64,000 nucleotides of DNA from Leishmania panamensis (GCF_000755165.1 NC_025875.1:482827-546826), one strand, 5' to 3'. Shown: positions 47,265 through 60,463, counted from the first letter of the stretch. Notes: a model not told the origin generated them from the sequence alone. Numbers and translations are program-made.

Positions 47265-48830
47265 GGAAGAAGCGGCGTGGGCACCCCCACCCTTCCCCCT
47301 GCTCGCTGCGCCACTCCTTCCTTTTTCTCCCATTTAACTTGTTCTGCCTGGTGCTGCTCTGCGTGTGGCTGCTGTGTGCGTACGAGTGCGAGGCTTCTCA
47401 ACGACAGCGACCTTTCTTTGGTTCCTTTTATGTGTCGCTTTCGAGTTAGACTTGCTGCTGTTGTCTGGCATGTGTATTGAGCAGCAGCTCATTCATCGGG
47501 ATGGGTTTTCCAGGAACTTCGTCCACCCAATGCTACGCGAAGAGGAAAGAAACATAAGCGGCGAAACGCGGCTTTGTTGTTCGACTTGCCTTGCACCGAA
47601 CATGAAACGGAGGAGGAAGGGGAAAAGAGCTGGCCCACAGCAGCTTTTTTTTTTTCACGTCCCCTCTGCGCTCGCGCTGTGTGTCATTTTTCAACCTGTC
47701 GAAACTCTCTTCGACGTTCGTTGAGCCATCTGCTTGGCAGAGTTCATTGCTGTTCCTGTTGCCGCCCAACATTCTCTCTCCTCCCCCGCATCTCCCCCCC
47801 TCTCTCTTTTCCTTTCGTGCTGCTGTGGGCGCTTCTTTTTTCACCCTCTCCTCTCCCTCCATCTTCCAAACAACTCCTCTCTCTCCTTCAGCCCCTCACG
47901 CACGTACACACCCACGCGCAACCCAACTCGACTACTTCGCCTTCTCCTCTATTTTTGCGCTTCTTTCAATTTTAATTTCATTCTCTCCCTTCCTTCACCG
48001 TCGCCACGTGTGCACTTCGTCATTGTGCGTCTGTGTGCTCCTTTCTTTTCCCCACCCCACCCCTCTACGCGCCAATACATGCAAACAGTCAGCGGCCACG
48101 ACGAGCAGAAAAATCCAAACACAAAAAGCGAAGAGGCAGAAGCGAAAGAGTCCGAATCAACCAATTGTGCTCTTCTCCTTTCCTTGTCGCCGTCTTCCTC
48201 TCTGTCTCGCATTCGCATATTAGCCGACTCGGTTTCTTTTTTTTCTCGCTCTCCTTGCATGTGCGTGTGCGTGCGTGTATGCTGACTGCGTGCTCGGCCT
48301 GCAAATATTCGCTCCTTGCTTGCCCCACACAGGGGAGTGCACAGGTTATTCACCCCCTATCTTACTCCCCTTCACCGTCATTCCATCCACATCTTCCTCA
48401 TCACCCACCAAACACTTTGCCCATCTCTCTGTTTTCCCCCTCTCGCCTCTTTTTTCCCTCTTTTCCCCCTCATCCCCGCCCTGGAGCAAATTCACGCATT
48501 CAACCCGCGTTTCCTCCCCCTGTGCATCACCGACTCACAGGAATTCGCAGCGGTTCTCTTCGGGTTTCTTCATACGAACTCGCTACTCGGTGACGCTGTG
48601 TGTGTGTATGTGCATGTGCTTGCATGCGCATGTTGAGCGTCTCTCTTTTTCTTTTGAAGGGTGAGCCACATCATCATTAACTTTCTCTGCGTGCTTTTCT
48701 CGTGTGAACTTTGCCCTCACTTTCAACTTCTCGTTCTCCCTCGTACCCTTCACCTGTTTAGTGTGTGTGTGTGCGTGCGCGCGCGATTGTGTGGCTTCTC
48801 TCTCTTTTATTATTTGGTCTGTCCCGCGCG

Positions 48831-48859
48831 CTCTCGCTCTCGCTCTCGCTCTCGCTCTC
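48831..48859 (+). repeat. (CTCTCG)n short tandem repeat
   Basis: Just under five CTCTCG units in tandem. Confidence 0.85.
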
Positions 48860-49170
48860 CTTTTCCACTCGTTTTTTTGTTTGATTTGGTTTGTTGGATG
48901 CGTGTTTGCCTCTCTTCTTTAGCGTACCCTTTCTCTGTTCTTTCGTCTTGCTGTTCGTCACCCTGTGTGTGCTGCTCATCGCTTCAGTCTCGCCTCCTTC
49001 GCTTACTCGGTGCATCTCCCCCTTCCCTCTGACTGTTCAAAAGTGGGGGGTGCGGGCGCTGTGTTTTTTTTTTTCTCTCTTTGCTCCTTTTCGCTCCCCT
49101 GTCTCTCTTTCCCTACGTCGCTATCGCCACCGTCTCATACCCTTCTCTATCCCTCATCATCTTTCTCTCG

Positions 49171-49190
49171 CCCCCCCCCCCCCCCCCCCC
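49171..49190 (+). repeat. C20 homopolymer
   Basis: Twenty consecutive C residues followed by an AC-rich tract. Homopolymers of this length are prone to length and sequencing error. Confidence 0.9.
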
Positions 49191-51281
49191 ACCCACACAC
49201 ACGCGCTCATCATCACTCCCCCATTCTCTTCCCCACATACCCCCCGCTTCATTTCCGATAAGACTTACGCTGTCTCAGCTACGCTCTCTGCATTGCTTTT
49301 TTTTTTTCTTCTCTTCCCTACTCGACCTCTCTCACATTTTCAGGGTTTGTGGGGTTTCTATTCTCTTGCGTCGTAGTTGCGGTCTGACGACTGCCTGTCT
49401 GCCTGTGAGTGCGTCTGTGCGCATGTTCGACTCTGTCCAACCCTGACTCCGCGTCTCTGCTTAGCAGCCTATCTTACGTGTGTTCACTCTTCTCTCGAAG
49501 CCTTCCCACCCCCCTCCCCCCTTCCCCCCTCACAACTTCATTGTTCCGAGCCGCGCTCTTTTTCTTTCCTTTTCGTTTTCTCTGCGTGCCTTGTCTCCCC
49601 CTCTTTGCTCAGGCTTGCGCTTTTTTCGCTGTTGTTTGGGCTTTTGCATCCTCTCTTACCATACCACTGTTTAGAGGACGCGTGGGAACGAGAGAGGGAG
49701 AGAGACTGCGGGGCTTGCGTGTCCACTACCCACCAGCAAAGTAGCGGCAACCAAACAAGCAACAAGAGTGGCCCTGCAAGCCATTGCAGACACCAAAGAA
49801 ATCAAAGGAAATTAGGATTTCTTTTGAACGAGAAAAAAGGGGACCAAACAACGCAGCTCTCCATTGAAGAGGCACACCCCCCTCCGCGCACACACGCATA
49901 CACACACATACATACACTAACGCAATACACTGAGACCCCCAACCTTTCGCTATTTCTTTTTCGCCATTCTAAGTGCGGAACCGTGTTAGCTGTGTATTCG
50001 CTTCATTACACCACGCGCCCATAAAGTAGCTCTCTGTGCTCTCTGTCCCGTCTCTCCTCATTCCTTTATTCGCTCTCTTCTCTTTCGGTATTTCTCCTTG
50101 ACCAGCAAGTTTGTAGGCGTGCGTACGCACACACACACACACACAAACGCAGGTCTGTTTCTGCGTGTCTTTGTTTGCTGCACCTGTCGCTTTTGCCCTC
50201 CCCTCTCCCTCCCTCCCTCCCTCTCCCTCCCCCCTTTCTCGCTCTCCGTCGGGTCTGTGTACCAGTCTTTCTTTGTGCTAGCTTCTCCGTGTGCTCGGCG
50301 TTCTTAAGTAACTTCTTTATTCTCAAACTTTTTCCCCTATTGCTTCGCAAGTCGCACGTCTTTAAGAGAGTGTCCAAGCGCGCACGGTTGGTCTTGTCCA
50401 CTTATCATCGTTCTCTTGCGCCTCGTTGTTCGTTCTTCCCTTTGTTTTTCCTGTACCGCCCCACCTTCCCTTTTTGAGCTCGAATCGCCTCTCCGCGACG
50501 AACACAATACCCCGTGCAACCGACACTTCAGTACACCACACTCACTCTCCTTCTTTGCTCTCTTTCCCCTGCCTCGCGCTAAAGGTATACCTATCAGCTA
50601 TACGTACATATCGCTCTATTTCCCTTTTTCTTTCAGCTGTTGCACTGCCTCACTCGAAGCAATACGCACGCCGCAACCCCTTTCACCTCAGGCTTTCTCC
50701 CTCATCTCATTTCTGCTCCCACTTCAGTGCAAGGCATACAAAAGACGGAGGAGCCCTTATCATCCACCCACATTCTCTCTCTCTCTCTCGCTTGCTTTCT
50801 CTATTACAGTCTCTTTCGTACTCTCAGCTGCCGCGTCTGTGCCTCTTTTTTTTTCGTTTTGCCTCGTTCTTTGCTCACTCGCATTTTTTCCCCTCTTCTC
50901 CGTTCCTAGCTATTGCGTTCACCGCTTGCATGTGTCATTGTGCGCTTGTATTGTCGAAAGAGAACACAACGTCTTAGGCGCGCTTGCTCCCCCCTTCTCT
51001 TTCAGAGCGGTGTCGCTGCACGACAACTCTTCTTCCCCCACCCCCAACCCCATACCCACGCTGAGGACGACGACTGCAGCAACAACAACAGGACACAAAA
51101 GAGGACTCATTCTTTGCTCTTCACTCTCTCCCCCCTACTTTCATTTTTCTCACTCCCCCCTCACATTGTCATTTTTATCTTTTTTTTTTCGTTGTACGTT
51201 TCGCCTCTCTCGGCGTCGTCTTCACATCGCTTTCCATCGTTTCCCCTTCACTCCTTCACTTGCACGTTGTCTTCGTGCGTT

Positions 51282-51301
51282 TATATATATATATATATAT
51301 T
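51282..51301 (+). repeat. (TA)n microsatellite
   Basis: Ten TA units about 900 bases upstream of the RNA-binding protein gene. Confidence 0.85.
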
Positions 51302-51833
51302 GATTTTCTGCGGTCCTGTTGGTGCTGTTCTTGTTGCTTGGTTGTGCCCCCCCCCCAAAAAAAAAAGAGGTTCATCTTTCTCCCTTTCGCTTTAGCAGAC
51401 GCACCGAAAGTGTCAGCGACTGGCGCTCAAAGAGAGGGAGGGGGGTGACGAGGGCGAAACAAAGCAACACACCTAAGCAAGAAGACGATTGTACTGGCGA
51501 TACGCAGCGCTAGCGTGAGGGTTAACGAAAGAAACCGTCTTCAAGTGCGTCTTTTCTTCTTCCTCACGTTTTTTTTCTTCTTCCGCCCTTGGAGGTGATT
51601 TTCGATCCTCCCTCTTCCTCGTTTCATCTGCCTGTTTTGCTCTTTCATCTTTGATCATAATCCGTTGTCCTTTTTGTTTCCTTTATTGTGGCCTTCTCCT
51701 GCTTTCTTTCTTTTTTTTATTTGCCGTGTCTCGCCCGCTCTCTTTCGCACACGCGTCCACCCACCATAGCGTACGCTGCTTTGGGGCTCAGCTGTACATA
51801 CGCGAAACGAATCACCCCCACCCACCCACCCAC

Positions 51834-51838
<5 letters not shown>

Positions 51839-51865
<27 letters not shown>
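51839..51865 (+). repeat. (CA)n microsatellite
   Basis: About thirteen CA units, preceded by CCCA repeats. Confidence 0.9.
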
Positions 51866-51873
<8 letters not shown>

Positions 51874-52208
51874 AAAAGACGGCAGTTTGTCGGCACCGCT
51901 CATCGACTCCTCATTTTTGCGGTGGCTTCCATTTTGTTCGGGGTTTGCGGATTGGCGCCTCCCCCGCTACTTAATTTCATTACATTTTTTTTTCTCCGTT
52001 GTCTCAGTCTTCTTTTCTGTGCGCTTCTCGATTCTTTACTCGCACAAAAAAGTGCAAAAAACTTACGCCCTCCTTGTGTGCATCTGTGGTCTCCTCTCTA
52101 CCCTTTTTCCCATCTCCGACACCGTGTAGGCACTGCCCTCCTTCTCTTCACCGTTCCTACTGACGAGCTAAGCAGGAAACGGCGCCCAAAAAGGACAGTC
52201 TTTTCAAG

Positions 52209-54068
52209 ATGTACTTCGTTGAGGCTGGCTCGTCGCACTTGTCGCCGCCAGGCGTCATCACGTCACCTGCGCCTTTGCCGCTCAGCACCCCCATCAAGGA
52301 TGTATCGATGATATCTTTTGGTAACAACGACTCCTCCACCGGCATTTCTGCGTCTCCGCCATCGTACGAGGCTGTCGCTCTCGACCCGAAAGGCCCTCGT
52401 AGCCAGACGAACCTCTTTGTGCGCAAGCTGGCCTCGGCTGTGACGGAGGATGACATGCGCAGGCTGTTTGAGCAGTATGGCACGATCATTTCCTTCGCGC
52501 TTATGCGCGACATCTACACTGGCGAGAGCCTTGGCACCGCCTTTGTGCGCTACAGTACCCACGAGGAGGCCCGCTCGGCCATGGCGGCTCTCGACGGGCA
52601 CGAGCTCTACGGTCGTCCTATCTCCATTCAGTGGGCGAAGCGTGAGCACGACAGCACCCCGTGCGGCGACGCCCGCCGCAAGATCCGCAAGCTCTTCGTG
52701 CGCAACATCCCTCTTGACGTGACGGCGCGTCATCTACGCCAGATTTTCTCCAAGTTCGGATCCATCAGCAACGTCACTCTACATAGCGATACAGCCCCCG
52801 CCACGTTCCGCGACAGTAACGACAGCTCGCGCCTGATCAGTCAAATTCGAAACATCGCCTTCATTCTCTTCCAGGAAGACGACGTCGCGGAGCAGGCTGT
52901 GAGTGTGCTGCACAACACGTGCCCCTTCGAAAGCTGCGAGGGAATCCCGCTTATGGTGAAACTGGCCGAGGACAACCGCGACCGCATTGACCGCAAGCAG
53001 CGATTCTGCGAAAGCAGCGCGGCGAATACGAGCCCCAAGGGGCCCCCGAGGCCCATGATGCAGAATGGCCATCTCTCCGGCGCTGTTTCTGTCTCGCCAC
53101 ATACCGTTTCTCTCTCCACGCCACCCTCGTCAGTGCTCTCGCCTGCAACGCTTTCGATGGATGTTAGCTGCAATAGCCCCTTCTTCATACACGACGGCCA
53201 AACAGCTTCGCTGCCATCGAGTGGGCAACAGGCACTGCCTTTCACTGTTTCAGGCTCGACAGCTACAACTACTCCGATGCTGCACGCCACGGTAGACACG
53301 AACGGAAACACTGCGTACGTCTACGTCTCAACCGTGCCGAACAAGGGCGTCGCGCAGCAGATGCTACCAGCACCTTCGGCCCCTGGTCAGTACGTCATCG
53401 CGTCCGGTGGGCTCCAGGGGTTTCCGGCGGCAAACAGAGTGGTGCCACAAACCTTCTACACGGCGGCTGCGTCTCCCTCCACGCCGCAGTACTATCAGAC
53501 CGTGACGCTGCCACAAGTCTTTGTGGACGCGCAGGGCCAGTTGCTGCAGCCGCAGTCGAACGTCTTCGTCCCTTCCTACTGCTCCTACTCCTCGAACTTG
53601 CAGTCCCCGCAGAAGCCGCCACGGCAGGTGCCGCTCGTCGAAGGGCAAGCGGCGTCAATGACCCAGCCGCTACAAACCAGCGCGCCAGCCCCAAAGACGT
53701 CCTGCGGCGCCTTTCACAATCAGTCGCGGCAAAAACCGCAGATGGCGCACTTTCAGTCGGCTTTCTCGGTCTCACCGCTGCTCAACAGCGCTGGTGGTGT
53801 ACTAGAGCAGGTTCCGACCGTGATCTTCCCGGCCACAGATAGCCCAGCGAACGCGATTATCAACCCCGCCAACGCCATGCCCTCCCCAGCTGCAGGCCCC
53901 ATGGCCTTCGTGCCATACAACGCCGCGGCGCTGCCTACTGCCAATGCCGACACCTGCGGCCGTTCTTGCTATGACTCGGCAATGGATGGGATGCGTTCCA
54001 CGCCACTGATGCGTCAGGGGCTCGTGTCTTCCACAGTGTCGTGTATCGAGGAAGGCAACGTGACGTGA
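52209..54068 (+). CDS. RNA-binding protein with two RRM domains and Pro/Gln/Ser-rich tail
   Basis: 619 residues from the ATG at 52209. RRM1 (~67-145) has RNP2-like NLFVRKLA and RNP1-like GTAFVRYS, ending ISIQWAK. RRM2 (~160-255) has KLFVRNIP and an RNP1-like NIAFILFQ; a ~20-residue insert (APATFRDSNDSSRLISQIR) lengthens its beta2-beta3 loop region. After ~275 the protein is Ser/Pro/Gln/Ala-rich without further domains. Tandem RRM proteins with low-complexity tails are common trypanosomatid regulators of mRNA stability and translation, which carry most gene regulation in these organisms. The binding target is unknown. The gene is flanked by exceptionally long non-coding sequence on both sides, suggesting long UTRs and tight control. 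I cannot assign a specific RBP number. Confidence 0.88.
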   Translation: MYFVEAGSSHLSPPGVITSPAPLPLSTPIKDVSMISFGNNDSSTGISASPPSYEAVALDPKGPRSQTNLFVRKLASAVTEDDMRRLFEQYGTIISFALMRDIYTGESLGTAFVRYSTHEEARSAMAALDGHELYGRPISIQWAKREHDSTPCGDARRKIRKLFVRNIPLDVTARHLRQIFSKFGSISNVTLHSDTAPATFRDSNDSSRLISQIRNIAFILFQEDDVAEQAVSVLHNTCPFESCEGIPLMVKLAEDNRDRIDRKQRFCESSAANTSPKGPPRPMMQNGHLSGAVSVSPHTVSLSTPPSSVLSPATLSMDVSCNSPFFIHDGQTASLPSSGQQALPFTVSGSTATTTPMLHATVDTNGNTAYVYVSTVPNKGVAQQMLPAPSAPGQYVIASGGLQGFPAANRVVPQTFYTAAASPSTPQYYQTVTLPQVFVDAQGQLLQPQSNVFVPSYCSYSSNLQSPQKPPRQVPLVEGQAASMTQPLQTSAPAPKTSCGAFHNQSRQKPQMAHFQSAFSVSPLLNSAGGVLEQVPTVIFPATDSPANAIINPANAMPSPAAGPMAFVPYNAAALPTANADTCGRSCYDSAMDGMRSTPLMRQGLVSSTVSCIEEGNVT

Positions 54069-57000
54069 GACAGCACCTCTGCCCACACGCCGGGTGCCGC
54101 TGATGTTGCCCGAGGTTTGTGGTGATAGCAAGCAAGTGAGGGAGAGGGAGAATGGACTGGCCGAATCGCACATAGGCACATATGTCCACCGAGACACGAC
54201 TGCGCACGAGGGGTAGCGAGTAAGCGCCTCTTCTGCTTTCCTTGTCTGTCACGCGCTGTTTCTCTCTCTCTTTTCCCTCGTTGCATCCTTTTTTTTGTTT
54301 CTCTGCATTTTATGGTGCCTTTTACGTTTTGTCTGAGGCGATCACCTTTTGCGTTTGGCCGCTGATTGAATTCGTGTTCTTTTCTCTTGTCAAATGTGTC
54401 TTGTGCTCCGTAGTTCTTGATGCATGGTGTCTTCTTTCTCTGTGTGATGGGCTCACCCTGCGTGTGTTTGTCAGTGAACATGACAGCTTGCTTCTGCCTG
54501 CCTCGATGCGGCTTGCTCATGCTGCTGCATGGCATCTTTTGCACTCGTAGGATGATGTGCTCTATTTTTTTTTTTGTTTCATCGTGCCTCCTCCTCCCTT
54601 CTCTCTCACTCTCACGCCTCCTTATCAACGACGATATTGCCGGCACCGCTTGTTTCTTTTAGGGTTTCCACTCTGCACCTTCCTCTCCCGTGGTCTTGTG
54701 TGTTAAAGTTTTGCTGCGAGAGAGGGTGAGAGCTGACCAAGGAAAGAGGATAAGACAGAGAGCATCGAGGAATGAAAAGAGCGAACAGCAACAGTAGAAC
54801 AAAAAAAATTATTGACAGAACAGAATTGCGGACGGCGGTGTTTGCTCCCTTTCTTCGATATGCTGCTTCACTGCTTCCCTTTCTGCTTCTCTTCCTTCTG
54901 TGTGTCTGTCAGTGGAAGCGACAAAGCCTCTCTGGTCCTCTTTTCTTTCCTGTGTGTTGTTATCGTTCGCTTTCGTGCTTCCTGTCTTATCACGCCATCT
55001 CTCTGTACTTTTCGCTCTGGTGTCTCTTTCGTCTCTTTTTTTTTAGTGTCGCCATGTTTCTCTAGCTCGCTTTGCCGTGTCCGCTTTGTTTTTTTCTGTG
55101 TATTGAAGAGCAGAGCGAACAACGTGGTGCGTGCGTCTATGTTTGTCACGCTTACTGTGCGGCCCCTCCCCTCCCCCCTCCCCTCGACGTGTTCTTGCCT
55201 GGTTCAGCAGCGCATGTCATGCTTGTGTTTTTCTTTTCTAATATTTGCTCCCTCTCTTCGCTCTTTCTCAGCTTTCCCTCTGTCCCATCAGATTTGTTTC
55301 CTCGTCTACTTTCGCTTCTTTTCATCTTGTCTCTGTTCCTTTGTTTTGTTGAAGTCTTTTTTTTGTTCTCTTCTTGGTCGACATTTCCTTCTTCAGTGTG
55401 CGTGCATGCACGTAAGAGTGCGTGTGTGGTCTCTCTCGCCTACTTTGTCGTTGTGCCAGTTTTAGGGTGATTTATTCAAAGGCGGAACAGAGACAAATAC
55501 GATCAAAGAAGAATGCGCTACGCTGAGGGCGGAGAAAAAAGCACACAGACACACAACCACAACCACAACCGCAAGCAAAAGAGGGAGCGATGACGATGGA
55601 GTCTTCGTCCTCTGGTGCACGTTGGCAACTTTGTTCTTTGATCCTCTTTGCTGGTTTTCCCTCGCTTTGTGCTTTGGCCCATTGTCTCCTGCCGTTTGAT
55701 GTTGCTGCTGCTGCTTCTTTTTTTTTTTTCTGCCTCATTTGCTGTTGCTTGTATGCAATCCTCTTGATGGCAGTCCGGCGTTTTCTCTTTCTCTTGTGTT
55801 TTATAGCACCCGTCATTCATCGCAGCATTAACAATGCGTGCATGTTCTTATTTATTGATTTTCCTTTTCAGTTGTGTTTCAGGGGTGGCTCATGTACCAA
55901 CACCAGCAGCACGATCTGCTGAAGCTCTCTTTGCAGGTTTGCGCACCTTACTTCATTCTTTGTCTCTATTCTTCTTTCTTTTCGTCCTCGCCTCTTCTCC
56001 TCCCCCTCCTCCCCCTGTGCGTGTGGCTGCAGGTCTTGGTTTTCACGTGTTCTTCGCTCTGAGTGTGCGGCCTGTGCATTCCTTCTCTCACGTGCCGGAT
56101 CGCCACCTTCATTTCTGGATTTCTTGTAGAGACTCTTCTCCCTTCTCTTTTCTACGTCTCTTTCTCTTTTTGTCACTGTGTGTGTGTGTGTATGTGTGTG
56201 ACTCATACGCTGAAGGAGTTCACCTACACACAGAGGGAAGGGACAATATGCGACTGAAGCAAATCTCTTCCGGTCGCCATTCAGGCGTCAGCAGAGCATC
56301 CGCAAGATGAAGAAAGCAAAAGAGGAAGAGAAAGAGGCGAAAGAGATGGGGTGCGCTGATACAACATGCAAAAGCGAAGCTGAAAAAAGAAGACAGCACC
56401 TTCTAGCGGTTTTTTTCTTTGGGCTCTTTGCCTTTCCCTCTTCCGCTCGCCCCCTCCCCCCTCTCTAGACCCTCTTCCCCTCTCCACCTCCGCTTCGTGC
56501 TTCTTCACTATACCCAGTTTTTTTCCTTTCTGTTTACTTCTCTTTCTTTCCATTAGTTTGCTTCTCTATTCCAGCAATCCTCTGCTCTTCTCTCCCTACT
56601 TCTTTGGGCTCACCCTCTGCCGCCCCCCTCCCTCCTTGTTAGTTTCCTCCCGGTTCTTCGTGTTCGTGAAACGTCGAAAAGAGAGGGATCCGTACGTGCT
56701 TGTGTGTGTGTGTGTGAGGGCGCTGCGAATTTGAAACCGGCCTTTTTCCCCCTCTCCTTCCTTCTGGTCTGCGTTTCCACATCGTTTTGGTCGTTGCGCT
56801 TTGTGCGCGCCGCTCCCCCCTTCCTCTTCTCCTTGTTCTTCGTCAGGTGCTTTTTTCCCTTTCTTTAGTGTCTTTGTGTAAGACGTTCACGGTTGCACTT
56901 TTACTTTTCTGTGGCTTCTCTTTTTCCGATCTCGACCCCCCCCTCGTCATTTTGCCATTGACGCGGATGCTTGCCTGCTCACGTGAGTGTGTGTCTCCGT

Positions 57001-58681
57001 TGTTTCGTGCCCATCGTCTTTTTCGCCTTACGCTTTCTCTCCTTTTTTTTTCCTCTTTGCATTTATTTCTTTTATTAGTTGCCTTTGTGGTCTGGACTGA
57101 TGTTACCGTTTTATTTTTTACTGCTTCCTCGACTCATCTCCTCGTCGTCCTGTAGAGAACGAGTTACCCATACACACACGGTGAAAGAACTCATTTCAAC
57201 GAACGCCATTTCTTTCTCCCCGCACGTGTATTATTGTCTACTGAATCGGCGTCTGCGCCCCCCCTTTTCCCTTCGCCGTCTTCCCTGCTCACACTCAGAG
57301 GGTGGGAAGAGCGAGCGAGTACGTCCACGCGCCCCCTCATCCACATCTGATCTTCCTCATCTGACACGTACACTCCCACTCTCACACAAACATATAACCC
57401 AAACGAGTGAAACCTGAAGAATGAAGCAAAGCGCTGAAGGAAAATGGAGGCCCAGGGCCTGGGCTGTAGATGGTGCTGTTGCCGCAGTATTTTCTCTCCT
57501 TTCCCCTATGCTTGCATGTATGGCGGTCTGTGGGTGCCTGTTTTTTTCCCCTTTCCTGCGTATTTTGTTTGTTTTTAGACGCCAGCTTCCCTTAGTTAAA
57601 TAGTACGACTAGCAATTTCTCCTTTTTTTTTCGTTTCTGCTTGCCTGCTTGCCTTCTCTTTGTTTCCTATCCGTATTAACAGCTCCTGTGACTAGCGTGA
57701 TGGCGTTTTCAACGCTACCTCTCAACACGCACATCTTTCCTTCTGTCGTTCGTTTTCTCTCTTTACCTCTCTCCCCCTAGACGACAGCTCGATTTTCTCA
57801 AACTGTTTCTTTCTCTTATTCTTGTCTGTGGTTCTTTTTTTTTTTTTGAGTATGTAGCTGTTTCACTTTTCTCTCTGTCTTCTGAGATGTGGCTGCAGAC
57901 GCTCTCAGCCCCCCGAGCCCGAGAGTTTGGCATGGCTGCCGCACAGTCAATTCTAGTGTTCTTCCTCGCCTCTTTCTCTCTCTGTCGTTGCCTCAGGCAG
58001 CTTCACTGCTTTTTCTTTTCGTCTCACACCTCTGATCGCGCTGTATTTCTTTTCCCATTTTTGCCTTTGGCTTTTTTTTCTCCCTTTCATTTCTTCTTTC
58101 TTCTTTGCGGTGCCGTGAACGTACGCGTTTTTTTTTTCCCCTTTCCCTCTCTTCCGCCTTGTGTCTGACTTCCCGCGTTCCAGCCATGACATTCCCTCGG
58201 GTTTTCTTCGTTTAAATTTATCGGTTTCTCCGCATGACCCTGCTTCCTTCGCTTTTTTTTTGTCTTTTGTTTGGTTCTGCGATTTCTCTATGGACTCGTT
58301 TTGCGTGTTTTTGTGCTCTCGTGCGTCTTCTCTTCTTCCCCCTCCCCTTGCCTATTTCGTATCCATGATGGCTGTCGATGCCGCTTCCCTTGCCGTCCCT
58401 TTTTTCCCTTTTTGTTTTGCTAATCCTTCCCACACTTTACTCTCTCTCCCTCCCTCTCTTTTTTTTTTCATTAGCTGCACGTTGGTTTTCTTTCTTTTCT
58501 ACGCGTTTTGAGTTTTTTGTTTTCTCATTCTTTTCATCTTCCCTCGTCCTATTGTGCTGATGCTTTGGAACTCTTATTCTTCATATGCAGTAATGCTCCA
58601 GCACGAAAGCCTTGCGTGCACCTGCGATTCGGTCTGTACGTATGGGGGCGTACATCGTATTGGTCCGCGATTCTCTCTCTT

Positions 58682-58727
58682 TCTCTCTTTCGCATCCATG
58701 GCGCGGTACACGGATGCGAAAGAGAGA
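58682..58727 (+). repeat. Perfect 16-bp inverted repeat, 14-nt loop
   Basis: TCTCTCTTTCGCATCC (58682-58697) and GGATGCGAAAGAGAGA (58712-58727) are exact reverse complements around the 14-base segment 58698-58711. It stands alone in T/C-rich non-coding DNA; the right arm is one of the few purine-rich stretches nearby. As RNA it would form a stable stem-loop. Its function is unknown. Confidence 0.85.
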
Positions 58728-60463
58728 TTCATAGGCTGCCCGTTTTTTTTCTTAGTTTCTTGTGCCTCTGAATTCACCTCCCTTGCTCCACTTCGGCGCG
58801 CAAAAGTACGGAGAGGGGGAGGGCTAAAGCAAGAGGAAAGTAATGTGTGTATGTTTCAGAAATGCAGGCAGGCAGGCGAAGCAGGGCCTCTTGGGAGAAA
58901 AGAAGGGGTGTCAATCAAGTCATGGAAAGATGTACTCGTTATATGTGTGTGCGTGTGCGTCTGTCTGTCTTCTCGAAGGTGTCGCACCACTCTTACAGAT
59001 GCTCATGCAGGCACACCCACACCCACACCCACACACATGCAGAAACATCTCGGTAGAGGCGAAAGAAAGGGCCTCCAATGGGAAAAAAAGAAACAAGCGA
59101 ATGCATGAGTGTGCGCATGTGCAGGACATGTTTGTGCGCCAAGAGGCACACACTCTTTTTTTTTTTCGGTGCGGGGTGCCTGCGGCTTTGTAGATTCTGC
59201 AGCATAAGTTGAACGAAAAGGACAAGGAGAGGAACCGAACGAAATATGACTATCACCATCATCCGTGACTGTCGCGGGCATAAGCATGTGTATGTGCAGC
59301 ACCGTCTCATGCTTTTCTTAAACCCTTGCTTTCTCTTCTGTTGTCAGTGATTTACATTTTTCTTTGTATTCTGGAAGGAGCAATGAGATCCCTTCTCTCT
59401 GTATTTTCTGCTTCTTCTGAAGTACCTCTCTTCCTCTTTCCCGGTTCTCCTCTCTGTCGTCACTCTTTACCCTTGCCCAGAGTGTACCTTCCTATCCTTC
59501 GTTTTGACTCTCTTGCTCGCTCCGTCGTTTCCTTTTCTTGTCATTGGTCTTGATTAGTCTCGTGCTACCCAACGGCAGCGGATACGAGCGTCGCTCTCCT
59601 CCTCCCTCTACAGACCCAGCCGCCTATTTTTATTCCTCTATCTTCATCCCTCTGCATCTTTTCATCTTTTTTTTTTTGTGTGTGCTGCGTGCATTCTGGC
59701 CTGCTATTCGCATATTTCCTCGTTGCGTCTCTCCTCTCTCCTCCCTCTTTTCTTTTTTTTGTTTTGTTTTTCTTCTCGAAGGTTCATCTCCCTCTTCTTT
59801 GTGGTTCCCCATTTTTTTGTCTTGTTTGTGCAGTTTGCACTTTGCTTGTTTTTATTTTTCTACCGCTTCCTCGTCGACTTGCTCGTTAGCGTCTTCTTTT
59901 CGCTCGCCCTCCTCTCTTTGTTTCTCTTTCAGCCTAACCTCACTCATCTTCCAGAAGAAGAGGAGTTTTTCTCCCCGCCTTTTCTCTTTTCTTTAGTCCT
60001 CTCTTTCTCCTCCTCCTCTATGGTATCCATTTCCTGTTGTCGTCTTTCTCCTCCATTCAGGCACAGATGTGCGGAGGGATGGGCTATCTGCCTCCCTTCT
60101 CCCTCTCTACGCTTCACTAGGAATGCCACTCTTCCATGTTTCTTCTTTCGCTGCTCCTGCTCTCTTCAACCTCCTCTTCCCCCCTTACCTCTTCTTTTTC
60201 CCCCATTTACAGAGTCTCCACACGCCCAAAACTCACGCTTACGAGGCACACAAAAGACAGGGCAGAACACACAAAAAGCAGAAAAAAAATCATCGATTTT
60301 TTCCCCCTTTTGCAGATTTTCGAGTCATGCTGCTGTTTGCTGCCGAACGTGCTGTCTTGACTTCGGAGCACCAGGAAGTCCCCTCCTTCCCCCCGTCTCT
60401 GTGTACTTTTTTGCTAGTCCCGTCTGGCTGTACTTCAACCAAGCACCATACCAGTTCCATCTT

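Larger units (their letters stand above)
47265..52208 (+). other. 4.9-kb non-coding region between kinase and RNA-binding protein genes
   Basis: No reading frame looks coding: the longest ones (for example 50416-51303 and 49377-50024) give S/L/F/P/R-rich products typical of T/C-rich DNA. The + strand is pyrimidine-rich almost throughout. It holds CTCTCG repeats (48831-48859), a 20-base C run (49171-49190), a TA repeat (51282-51301) and a CA repeat (51839-51865). It probably contains the kinase 3' UTR and an unusually long 5' flank of the RNA-binding protein gene. No tRNA was found. Confidence 0.6.

Noticed and set aside
50416..51303. 295-codon open frame on the + strand
   Set aside because: Product is S/L/F/P-rich low complexity ending in a TA microsatellite (IYIYIY); no protein character.
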